Below, piece by piece: positions 7,376 to 13,664 of a stretch of DNA of 15,050 bases. The stretch lies in the NCBI GenBank assembly GCA_003521845.1, contig DPHB01000059.1:2249-17298 (forward strand), given 5' to 3'. Both the position numbers and the translations under genes were made by a program. The stretch is from Oceanospirillaceae bacterium (GTDB lineage: Bacteria; Pseudomonadota; Gammaproteobacteria; Pseudomonadales; Balneatricaceae). Under the pieces are notes generated by a model. It was given only the letters and a program-made list of their open reading frames with translations. It was not told where the DNA came from and searched no databases. Positions within the stretch are counted from its first letter, which is position 1, and each line of letters begins with the position of its first letter.

Positions 7376-7409
7376 AAAAAGAGGTTAATGGATCCATTAA
7401 CCTCTTTTT
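7376..7409. terminator. Bidirectional rho-independent terminator between infA and clpA
   Basis: This is a perfect 34-bp palindrome centred on GGATCC (7390-7395). Its arms are AAAAAGAGGTTAATGGA and the reverse complement. The outer A/T tracts give a T-run after the stem on both strands: five T on plus, six on minus. It serves infA from the left and clpA from the right. The arms contain an AT-rich middle (TTAATGG), so the stem is less GC-rich than a classic terminator but 12 bp long before the A/T tract. Confidence 0.85.
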
Positions 7410-7411
7410 GT

Positions 7412-7437
7412 GTGCCTGGCATTTAACAACCAGGCAC
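7412..7437 (-). terminator. Second stem-loop just after the clpA stop
   Basis: GTGCCTGG (7412-7419) and CCAGGCAC (7430-7437) form a perfect 8-bp GC-rich stem with a 10-nt loop, 15 nt beyond the clpA stop. It has no T-run of its own. It stands immediately upstream, in the clpA direction, of the palindromic terminator, so clpA transcripts end with two stacked hairpins. It may stabilise the mRNA end or assist termination. Confidence 0.55.
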
Positions 7438-7452
7438 CTGCTGGCACTGCTA

Positions 7453-9720
7453 TTAAGCCGGATCCAATAGCTTTACTTGTCGTTTTGCTGGCTCAGCATG
7501 CAAAACAATTTCGCCGCTGTTGTTATCAATATCCACTTTTAGGACACCACCAGTATTGGCGAGTTCGCCAAATAGTAATATTTCGGCCATGGGTTTTTTT
7601 AGTTTCTGCTGAATCAATCGTGCCATAGGGCGTGCCCCCATATCGGCATCATACCCATGTTTACCAAACCACTCCCGCGCGGCCTGACTTACCTGCATAT
7701 GCACCTGTTTATCATCAAGCTGAACTTGCAGTTCTTCGAGGAACTTATCAACAACACCCAAAATCACCCCTTCTGGCAAACGACCAAACTGAATAATGTC
7801 ATCGAGGCGATTACGAAACTCGGGGCTAAACAACTTCTTGAGTGCTTCCATGCCATCCGTCGTATGATCTTGTTTGGTGAAGCCAATTGAGCTGCGGCTC
7901 ATGGCTTCGGCACCGGCATTGGTGGTCATGATCAAGACGACATTACGGAAGTCTGTTTTGCGGCCATTGTTGTCGGTAAGGGTGCCGTTATCCATCACCT
8001 GCAGAAGGATATTAAACACTTCTGGGTGGGCTTTTTCGATTTCATCAAGCAATAAAACACAATGCGGGTTTTGGGTAATGGCCTCTGTTAGCAAGCCGCC
8101 CTGATCAAAACCAACATAACCTGGGGGCGCACCGATCAGACGAGACACCGTGTGACGTTCCATATATTCAGACATATCAAAACGCACTAGCTCCATACCC
8201 ATAATACGCGCTAGCTGTTGCGTCACTTCTGTCTTACCAACACCCGTGGGGCCGGAGAATAAGAAACTACCAACAGGTTTGTTGGCCGTAGCAAGGCCTG
8301 CACGGGCCAACTTGATGGCATTGGTAAGGGTAGCAATGGCCTCATCCTGACCAAATACCACCTGCTTTAGGTTTTTATCGAGGTTAGCCAGCTGCTCACG
8401 ATCACTGGACGATACACTCTTGGCAGGAATACGAGCAATCTTGGCCACCACCGCTTCTACTTCAGCAACGCCAATGCTTTTCACGCGTTGATCTGCCGTT
8501 AGCAACTGTTGATAAGCGCCGGCTTCATCAATCACGTCTATTGCCTTGTCGGGCATCTTCTTGTCAGTGATATAACGATCGGCAAGTTCGGCAGCGGCAT
8601 CAACGGCTTCACTGTCGTAGCTAACCTGATGATGATCTTCAAAACGAGACAGTAAGCCCCGTAAAATAGCTTGGGTATCACTAACACTAGGCTCATCAAC
8701 GTCAATCTTTTGAAAACGACGCGCCAATGCATGGTCTTTTTCAAAGATGCCACGAAACTCGGTAAAGGTGGTAGAGCCGATGCAGCGCAACTTACCCGAA
8801 CTTAAGGCTGGTTTTAATAGGTTAGATGCATCCATGGACCCCCCGGAGGTAGAGCCTGCGCCAATAATGGTGTGGATTTCATCAATAAATAAGATAGCAT
8901 CAGGGTGCCGTTCGATGTCTTTGAGCAGTTCTTTCAAGCGCTTTTCAAAATCGCCACGGTATTTGGTACCTGCCAACAGAGAGCCCATGTCCAATGAGTA
9001 AACCTGCGCATTGGCCATCACGGCTGGCACCTTGCCCTGCTCAATTTGATAAGCTAAACCTTCGGCAATCGCCGTTTTACCTACGCCGGCATCACCAACT
9101 AGCAAGGGGTTGTTCTTACGACGGCGACACAAAACCTGAATAAGTCGTTCAAGTTCCTTGTGACGACCGACAAGCGGGTCAATACGGTTGGCTTGAACCT
9201 CGGCATTAAGGTGCGTGGTGTACTTCATCAAACCACTTTCAGAGGCTTCGCCTTCTACCGCATCTTGATCACCCGCTTCAGCGTCTTCGGCGCTCACACC
9301 ATGGGACAAAAAGTTCACCACGTCTACGCGCTCTATGTGGGCTTTGTTTAGCAGAAATACCGCCTGACTTTCTGTTTCACTAAAAATGGCCACCAACACG
9401 TTGGCGCCGGTGACTTCAAGCTTACCAGAAGACTGTACGTGAAAAACCGCGCGTTGCAATACACGCTGAAAACCTAGGGTTGGCTGCACTTCAACTTCAA
9501 CCACATCGTCGGGTAGCAAAGGTGTAGTTTCTGCAATAAACGCCTCCAACTGGGTGCGTAAGCCGTTGATATCAGCCTCACAAGCAGCTAGTACATCAAC
9601 CGCAGCCTTGTTCTCCAATAGAGCCATCAATAGGTGTTCTACCGTCATAAACTCGTGACGGTTATGGCTGGCTTGGTTAAAGGCCTGGGACAAACTCTGT
9701 TCGATATCACGATCTAACAT
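7453..9720 (-). CDS. clpA: ATP-dependent Clp protease ATP-binding subunit ClpA
   Basis: ClpA is the AAA+ unfoldase that feeds substrates, including those brought by ClpS, to the ClpP peptidase. From the ATG at 9720 the protein has 755 residues (E. coli 758). The longer frame upstream to 9834 lies inside clpS. The chosen start gives MLDRDIEQSLSQAF, matching ClpA N-termini, and has GGAGGA about 6 nt upstream, overlapping the end of clpS. The N-domain spans about 1-145. D1 carries Walker A GDAGVGKTA at 209-217 and Walker B ILFIDE at 276-281. D2 carries Walker A GPTGVGKTE at 490-498 and Walker B VLLLDE at 555-560. The IGF tripeptide at 612-614 is the ClpP-docking loop. clpS ends 2 nt upstream, so the two are cotranscribed. 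clpP is not in the window. Confidence 0.97.
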   Translation of the reverse strand: MLDRDIEQSLSQAFNQASHNRHEFMTVEHLLMALLENKAAVDVLAACEADINGLRTQLEAFIAETTPLLPDDVVEVEVQPTLGFQRVLQRAVFHVQSSGKLEVTGANVLVAIFSETESQAVFLLNKAHIERVDVVNFLSHGVSAEDAEAGDQDAVEGEASESGLMKYTTHLNAEVQANRIDPLVGRHKELERLIQVLCRRRKNNPLLVGDAGVGKTAIAEGLAYQIEQGKVPAVMANAQVYSLDMGSLLAGTKYRGDFEKRLKELLKDIERHPDAILFIDEIHTIIGAGSTSGGSMDASNLLKPALSSGKLRCIGSTTFTEFRGIFEKDHALARRFQKIDVDEPSVSDTQAILRGLLSRFEDHHQVSYDSEAVDAAAELADRYITDKKMPDKAIDVIDEAGAYQQLLTADQRVKSIGVAEVEAVVAKIARIPAKSVSSSDREQLANLDKNLKQVVFGQDEAIATLTNAIKLARAGLATANKPVGSFLFSGPTGVGKTEVTQQLARIMGMELVRFDMSEYMERHTVSRLIGAPPGYVGFDQGGLLTEAITQNPHCVLLLDEIEKAHPEVFNILLQVMDNGTLTDNNGRKTDFRNVVLIMTTNAGAEAMSRSSIGFTKQDHTTDGMEALKKLFSPEFRNRLDDIIQFGRLPEGVILGVVDKFLEELQVQLDDKQVHMQVSQAAREWFGKHGYDADMGARPMARLIQQKLKKPMAEILLFGELANTGGVLKVDIDNNSGEIVLHAEPAKRQVKLLDPA

Positions 9721-9722
9721 AC

Positions 9723-10073
9723 TTATTCCTCCACCGCTTCTACTTCGCATAGCAAAGGGTGTTTGTTTTGCCGTGAATACTGATTCACCTGCGCTGCTTT
9801 GGTTTCTGCTATGTCTTTGGTGTAGATTCCGCAAACGCCTTTACCTTGAGTGTGCACGGCCAACATAATTTGTGTGGCTTGTTCCTCATTGTGGCGAAAA
9901 AAGCTTATCAGTATATCAATGACAAATTCCATAGGGGTGTAATCATCATTTAACAAAACCACCTTATACATCGACGGCGGCTGCAATTGTTGTTCGCTGC
10001 GTTCCAGTACCTGCAAACCGTGGCTGTCTTCTGGACTACCATCATCTTGGTTATTACGGATCAAATCATGCAT
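9723..10073 (-). CDS. clpS: ATP-dependent Clp protease adaptor ClpS
   Basis: ClpS recognises N-terminal Leu, Phe, Trp or Tyr and delivers these proteins to ClpAP. The protein has 116 residues, slightly longer than in E. coli (106) because of a flexible acidic/polar N-terminus (about 1-33). The folded core starts at PPSMYKVVLLNDDYTPMEFV. D43 and D44 of NDDYTPMEF, M48 and H74 of VHTQGKG correspond to the E. coli binding-pocket residues D35, D36, M40 and H66. The ATG at 10073 has AGGTGA about 10 nt upstream. It lies head to head with cspD across a 231-nt spacer. The clpS-clpA pair beside cspD is a classic gammaproteobacterial arrangement. Confidence 0.96.
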   Translation of the reverse strand: MHDLIRNNQDDGSPEDSHGLQVLERSEQQLQPPSMYKVVLLNDDYTPMEFVIDILISFFRHNEEQATQIMLAVHTQGKGVCGIYTKDIAETKAAQVNQYSRQNKHPLLCEVEAVEE

Positions 10074-10210
10074 GGAGAAAATTTCACCTAACTATTGTCG
10101 AACTATGTATAACTTTGATTATTGGGGTTCTGGCTTTGATTTTCTAGAGCAAGATGGAAATTCACTGCTAATATCAATAGAGAATGTTGCCAACAACTGT
10201 ATTCGTCCTT

Positions 10211-10241
10211 GGTGTTGCCTATAAAACAACGTGCAAACACC
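10211..10241 (+). promoter_or_regulatory. Candidate cspD -10 box inside a dyad
   Basis: TATAAA at 10220-10225 is a plausible -10 box about 80 nt upstream of cspD, without a good -35 partner. It is bracketed by GGTGTT (10211-10216) and its exact reverse complement AACACC (10236-10241). A smaller pair, GTTG (10214-10217) and CAAC (10227-10230), sits inside. A dyad over a -10 box is where a repressor might bind. Function is inferred. Confidence 0.3.
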
Positions 10242-10253
10242 ATTCTGACAGAG

Positions 10254-10273
10254 CTTGTGCGGGCCTTCACAAG
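10254..10273 (+). other. Stem-loop in the cspD leader
   Basis: CTTGTG (10254-10259) and CACAAG (10268-10273) form a 6-bp stem with an 8-nt loop (CGGGCCTT), 31 nt before the cspD start. It would sit in the 5' leader if transcription starts near 10232. Cold-shock-family mRNAs often have structured leaders, but a stem this small is weak evidence. Confidence 0.35.
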
Positions 10274-10304
10274 TCTTAGTTTCAGTATTACCGAGGTATT
10301 AACG

Positions 10305-10532
10305 ATGCAATCCGGCACAGTAAAGTGGTTTAACAACGCCAAGGGCTACGGCTTTGTGGTATCAGAAGACAATCAAGACGTTGATGTATTTGTACACTAT
10401 TCAGCGATTCAAGGCGAAGGCTACAAAAGCCTAAAAGCAGGCCAGCCTGTTACCTACGACCTAAACTTAGGCCCTAAAGGCCCACAAGCCACCAATATTG
10501 AATTGATAGGCAAAGCCCCTTCCGACAGCTAA
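10305..10532 (+). CDS. cspD: Cold-shock-like protein, CspD type
   Basis: This 75-residue cold-shock-domain protein binds single-stranded nucleic acid through RNP1 (KGYGFV, 13-18) and RNP2 (VFVHY, 28-32). In E. coli CspD inhibits replication in stationary phase and is a Lon substrate. Whether this protein acts likewise is inferred from its place beside clpS-clpA and its length (CspD 74, CspA 70). I chose the ATG at 10305 over an upstream in-frame start at 10209. The reason is that MQSGTVKWFN is the family N-terminus and GAGG lies 8 nt before it. The opposing clpS is divergent. rluE follows by 66 nt on the same strand. Confidence 0.92.
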   Translation: MQSGTVKWFNNAKGYGFVVSEDNQDVDVFVHYSAIQGEGYKSLKAGQPVTYDLNLGPKGPQATNIELIGKAPSDS

Positions 10533-10564
10533 ATAAGTGAATTAGTCACTGAGTTTAGGCATAA

Positions 10565-10588
10565 TAGCGGCATATTTTAGTGCCGCTA
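10565..10588 (+). other. Perfect 8-bp stem-loop between cspD and rluE
   Basis: TAGCGGCA (10565-10572) and TGCCGCTA (10581-10588) pair perfectly around the 8-nt loop TATTTTAG. No T-run follows on the plus strand, so it is not a textbook terminator. Its 3' arm ends at the weak AGAG that is the only ribosome-binding candidate for rluE, 10 nt before the GTG. It could end cspD transcription partly or restrain rluE translation. Structure is seen, role is inferred. Confidence 0.55.
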
Positions 10589-10598
10589 GAGTGCGACC

Positions 10599-11273
10599 GT
10601 GTCCAATATCATAGTATTTAACAAACCCTTCAAAGTGCTTTGTCAGTTTACTGACCCGGAGCAGCGCCCCACCTTGGCTGACTATATAAGCGACAAGGGT
10701 TACTACCCTGCCGGGCGCCTAGACTATGATTCTGAAGGTTTGATGCTGTTAACCAACGATGGCCAAGCCCAACACCATATTGCCAACCCTCGCCACAAGA
10801 TGCCCAAAACCTATTGGGTACAGGTAGAAGGCAGCGTAGAAGAATCCCAACTAGTTCAATTACGCAAAGGCGTAGAACTAAAAGATGGCTGGACTAAATC
10901 GGCACAAGTTAGCCTAGTGCATGACAAGGACGTAGAAAACAAACTGTGGCATCGCGTACCACCTATTCGAGAGCGTAAAAACAGTCCTACTACATGGCTA
11001 AGTATCACCATTACAGAAGGCCGCAATCGTCAGGTACGACGCATGACAGCGGCAGTAGGCCTACCGACGTTGCGCTTAGTACGTGTCGCTATTGGTCACT
11101 GGCAATTAGCTGGGCTTAAGCCCGGAAAATCTCGAAAAGATCAGCTTAATCTGCCAACTGCGGTGTCGAAGCCGGGTGCTAAAAAAGCCGCTAATGAGCG
11201 TAGCCGCCCTGCCAGCAATAAAAACACTAGGCCACCTTCCAGAGGCCGCAAGCCTCAATCACGCCAGCGCTGA
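10599..11273 (+). CDS. rluE: 23S rRNA pseudouridine synthase, RluE type (RluB/E/F family)
   Basis: In E. coli RluE makes pseudouridine at position 2457 of 23S rRNA. The protein has 224 residues. The family motif GRLDYDSEGLMLLTNDG is at 39-55, with catalytic Asp42. The later motif GRNRQVRRM is at 141-149. There is no N-terminal S4 domain, as expected for RluE and unlike RluB and RluF. A basic, low-complexity tail rich in Arg, Lys, Pro and Ser follows from about 190. It probably helps RNA binding and is encoded where the gene runs into moaE. The start is GTG at 10599 with only a weak AGAG upstream. No in-frame ATG gives a better N-terminus (SNIIVFNKPF is typical). RluE is the best call among the closely related paralogues. 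Confidence 0.88.
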   Translation: MSNIIVFNKPFKVLCQFTDPEQRPTLADYISDKGYYPAGRLDYDSEGLMLLTNDGQAQHHIANPRHKMPKTYWVQVEGSVEESQLVQLRKGVELKDGWTKSAQVSLVHDKDVENKLWHRVPPIRERKNSPTTWLSITITEGRNRQVRRMTAAVGLPTLRLVRVAIGHWQLAGLKPGKSRKDQLNLPTAVSKPGAKKAANERSRPASNKNTRPPSRGRKPQSRQR

Positions 11274-11722
11274 TGCGCTAGCCGGTCCGTATCTTTTGCG
11301 TCAACCCACTGCTTACCTGCATCGGTGATTTCTGCTTTCCAAAAGGGCGCATCCTGCTTTAGATAATCCATGATGTACTCACAAGCCGCAAAGGCATCTT
11401 TACGGTGACGGGAAGACACGCCTACCAAAACAATCTGATCATGACGTTTAAGCACGCCCACACGATGTACTAGGTGCACGCCAAGCAAGTCCCAGCGCTT
11501 GCGCGCGGCGACAATAATATTGGCCAAGCTGGCTTCGGTCATGCCCGGATAATGTTCTAGCTCCATGGCTTCTACGGCACTATCGTCAAGGTCCCGCACT
11601 AGGCCCGTAAACATCACCACGGCGCCGGTACTAGCAGGATCTAACTGTGTCAGTTGGGTGTAATGTTGGTGCATATCAAAGTCTGCTTGCTGCACACTGA
11701 TTAAATCGTTGCTGTTTGCCAT
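11255..11722 (-). CDS. moaE: Molybdopterin synthase catalytic subunit MoaE
   Basis: MoaE, with the sulfur carrier MoaD, converts cyclic pyranopterin monophosphate to molybdopterin in molybdenum cofactor synthesis. The protein has 155 residues (E. coli 150). Recognisable segments are GAVVMFTGLVRD (33-44), ELEHYPGM (54-61), HRVGVLK (86-92), SSRHRKDAF (103-111), LKQDAPFWKAE (121-131) and the closing TDRLAHQRW. K122 and K129 correspond to E. coli Lys119 and Lys126. No moaD lies next to it, although the two are often adjacent. The ATG at 11722 is 14 nt from AAAGGA, an unusually long gap. The last 19 nt overlap the end of rluE on the opposite strand, and the gene is divergent from mnmA across a 164-nt spacer. 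Confidence 0.94.
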   Translation of the reverse strand: MANSNDLISVQQADFDMHQHYTQLTQLDPASTGAVVMFTGLVRDLDDSAVEAMELEHYPGMTEASLANIIVAARKRWDLLGVHLVHRVGVLKRHDQIVLVGVSSRHRKDAFAACEYIMDYLKQDAPFWKAEITDAGKQWVDAKDTDRLAHQRWRD

Positions 11723-11834
11723 ATCGAAATCATTATTCCTTTGTAAAATCTGACTTTAATGCGCATCGTGAGGGTTTTACACTGGCCTAAAATGCCTATT
11801 TTGCGGTAACATAAACACCCCCAAATTAGTTGTT

Positions 11835-11865
11835 TCTGTGGCTTGCTTTAAGGTTTAGCCACAGA
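11835..11865 (+). other. Perfect 9-bp stem-loop in the mnmA leader
   Basis: TCTGTGGCT (11835-11843) and AGCCACAGA (11857-11865) are exact reverse complements around a 13-nt loop, ending 21 nt before the mnmA start. Only AAAG-like sequence, no good Shine-Dalgarno, lies between the stem and ATG. No T-run follows, so it is not a simple terminator. A leader regulatory hairpin is possible. Confidence 0.55.
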
Positions 11866-11886
11866 GTCATAAAGACCTAAAGTACT

Positions 11887-12990
11887 ATGAACCAAAATGC
11901 TTCCACTCGTGTAATCGTCGGCATGTCCGGTGGTGTTGACTCATCTGTCTCAGCGCTACTACTCATGCAGCAAGGATACCACGTTGAAGGCCTGTTCATG
12001 AAGAACTGGGACGAAGATGATGGCACAGAATACTGTACGGCCAAAGAAGACCTTGCCGATGCCCAAGCCGTATCAGACAAGCTAGGTATTAAGCTACACG
12101 TCGCCAACTTCGCGTCCGAATATTGGGACAACGTATTCGAGCACTTTTTGGCCGAATACCAAGCTGGCCGCACGCCTAACCCAGATATCCTGTGTAATCG
12201 CGAAATCAAATTTAAGGCTTTCTTGCAATATGCCCAAACCCTAGGTGCTAACTACATCGCTACCGGCCACTATGTACAACGCCGTGGTGATGACGACCAG
12301 GCACAGCTTGTTAAAGGCCTGGATGGCAACAAAGACCAAAGCTATTTTCTACACGCTGTCGGCGCCAAAGAAATTGGCATGACCCTATTCCCGGTAGGCG
12401 AACTAGAAAAGCCAGAAGTAAGAGCTATAGCCGAAGCACATGGCTTGGCTACAGCCGCTAAGAAAGACAGCACCGGCATCTGCTTTATTGGCGAGCGCCG
12501 CTTTAAAGACTTCCTACAGCAGTACTTGCCCGCCCAACCTGGTGACATAGTCACTGACGATGGCAAAGTCATTGGTCAACACCAAGGTTTGATGTACCAC
12601 ACCATTGGCCAGCGCCAAGGCCTAGGCATCGGCGGCATGGCCGAGTTTGGTGATTCTCCTTGGTACGTAGCTGACAAAGATCTCGACAATAATCAGTTGC
12701 TAGTTGTACAAGGCAAACAACACCCATTGTTGTTTAAGCCTGTGCTAACCTGCCAACAGGTAATGTGGATAGACGGCAAAGGCCCTGATATGTCCGCTGC
12801 ACCAGTAAAACTACAAGCCAAAATACGCTATCGCCAAGCCGACCAAGGCTGTGAGATTACTGTTATTGGTGAGCCGGGCGCAAACGCTTACGAAGTGGTA
12901 TTCGATGAGCCGCAGCGCGCTGTCACCCCAGGCCAGTCCATTGTCTTCTATGATGGCGACGTATGCTTAGGAGGCGGGATCATTGACTAA
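11887..12990 (+). CDS. mnmA: tRNA-specific 2-thiouridylase MnmA
   Basis: MnmA adenylates and thiolates U34 of tRNA-Lys, -Glu and -Gln, taking sulfur from the IscS-Tus relay in most gammaproteobacteria. The protein has 367 residues (E. coli 368). The PP-loop SGGVDSS is at 14-20. The two catalytic Cys are C103 (PDILCNREIKF) and C199 (STGICFIGERRF). The segment TGHYVQRRG, typical of the tRNA-binding part, is at 126-134. The start is ATG at 11887 with a weak binding site. The end overlaps the hflD start by 8 nt, and the mnmA-hflD-purB order is conserved in gammaproteobacteria. Confidence 0.97.
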   Translation: MNQNASTRVIVGMSGGVDSSVSALLLMQQGYHVEGLFMKNWDEDDGTEYCTAKEDLADAQAVSDKLGIKLHVANFASEYWDNVFEHFLAEYQAGRTPNPDILCNREIKFKAFLQYAQTLGANYIATGHYVQRRGDDDQAQLVKGLDGNKDQSYFLHAVGAKEIGMTLFPVGELEKPEVRAIAEAHGLATAAKKDSTGICFIGERRFKDFLQQYLPAQPGDIVTDDGKVIGQHQGLMYHTIGQRQGLGIGGMAEFGDSPWYVADKDLDNNQLLVVQGKQHPLLFKPVLTCQQVMWIDGKGPDMSAAPVKLQAKIRYRQADQGCEITVIGEPGANAYEVVFDEPQRAVTPGQSIVFYDGDVCLGGGIID

Positions 12991-13645
12991 TATCTCCTCC
13001 ATGGCCTTTAAAGACCCTGTACAACAGCGCATTATCGCATTAGCCGGCATGACCCAAGCTGCATACCTAGTGCATCAGGTAGCCACCACAGGCCAGCTAG
13101 ACGAAAAAGCTAGCCAAACCTGCTGGCAGTCGCTGTTTGTTATGGATCCAGGCCATATTGGCGACGTGTATGGCGGCACAGACTGCTTACATAACCTGCA
13201 CCTAGGTTTAGAGCAATTACTAGCCGTCGTCACTCAAGATAAACAAGCCCCTGTTGCGGATATAACTCGCTATCTAATCGGCATGATCCATCTGCAAGGC
13301 AAACTAGCCAAAGCACCAGGCATTCTTGACGATATAAGCACCCAGCTAGAACGTACCGAACGCCAAGTTGAGCTTTATGGCCTAGAACACGCCAACGTGA
13401 CAGCAAGCCTAGCTGAAGTTTATTCAGCCAACCTTAGTCAGTTCCGTTTTCGTATTCAGGTGACTGGTAACCCAACCCATTTACAACAAGCTGCCAACGC
13501 CAATCGCGTACGCAGTTTATTACTGGCTGGCATTCGTAGTGCCATCCTTTGGCGCCAAGTTGGCGGTCGCCGTTGGCAATTTGTGCTCGGCAAACAAAAA
13601 TTCGAACAAGGTCTACGCACCTTGTTAAACCTTTCTCATCATTGA
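12983..13645 (+). CDS. hflD: High frequency lysogenization protein HflD homologue
   Basis: E. coli HflD is a peripheral inner-membrane protein that binds phage lambda CII. Its normal cellular role is poorly known, and no phage link is implied here. The protein has 220 residues, mostly helical. Family-typical segments are IALAGMTQAAYLVHQVA (near 18-34), FVMDPGHIGDVYGG (near 52-65), RYLIGMIHLQGKL (near 96-108), RIQVTGNP (near 157-164) and LLLAGIRSAILWRQVGGRRW (near 179-198). I place the start at TTG 12983 because AGGAGG lies 8 nt upstream. The in-frame ATG at 13001 has no binding site. The TTG overlaps mnmA by 8 nt, implying coupled translation, and purB follows by 19 nt. Confidence 0.9.
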   Translation: MTNISSMAFKDPVQQRIIALAGMTQAAYLVHQVATTGQLDEKASQTCWQSLFVMDPGHIGDVYGGTDCLHNLHLGLEQLLAVVTQDKQAPVADITRYLIGMIHLQGKLAKAPGILDDISTQLERTERQVELYGLEHANVTASLAEVYSANLSQFRFRIQVTGNPTHLQQAANANRVRSLLLAGIRSAILWRQVGGRRWQFVLGKQKFEQGLRTLLNLSHH

Positions 13646-13664
13646 TCTACTAGGACCCATTATT

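Noticed and set aside
9721..9834. Longer ClpA with 38 extra N-terminal residues
   Set aside because: The extension lies inside clpS in another frame and matches no ClpA. The ATG at 9720 has a strong binding site and the family N-terminus.
10209..10304. Longer CspD with 32 extra residues
   Set aside because: The extension covers the candidate promoter and leader hairpin. The cold-shock domain begins at the ATG at 10305 with its own GAGG site.
10103..10342. 79-codon minus-strand ORF in the clpS-cspD spacer
   Set aside because: It overlaps the cspD start and both promoter regions, shows no family features, and fits chance in an AT-rich spacer.
12983..13645. HflD as a sign of prophage or phage-defence content
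   Set aside because: The name comes from a lambda phenotype. The gene is part of the conserved mnmA-hflD-purB operon, and nothing phage-like is nearby.
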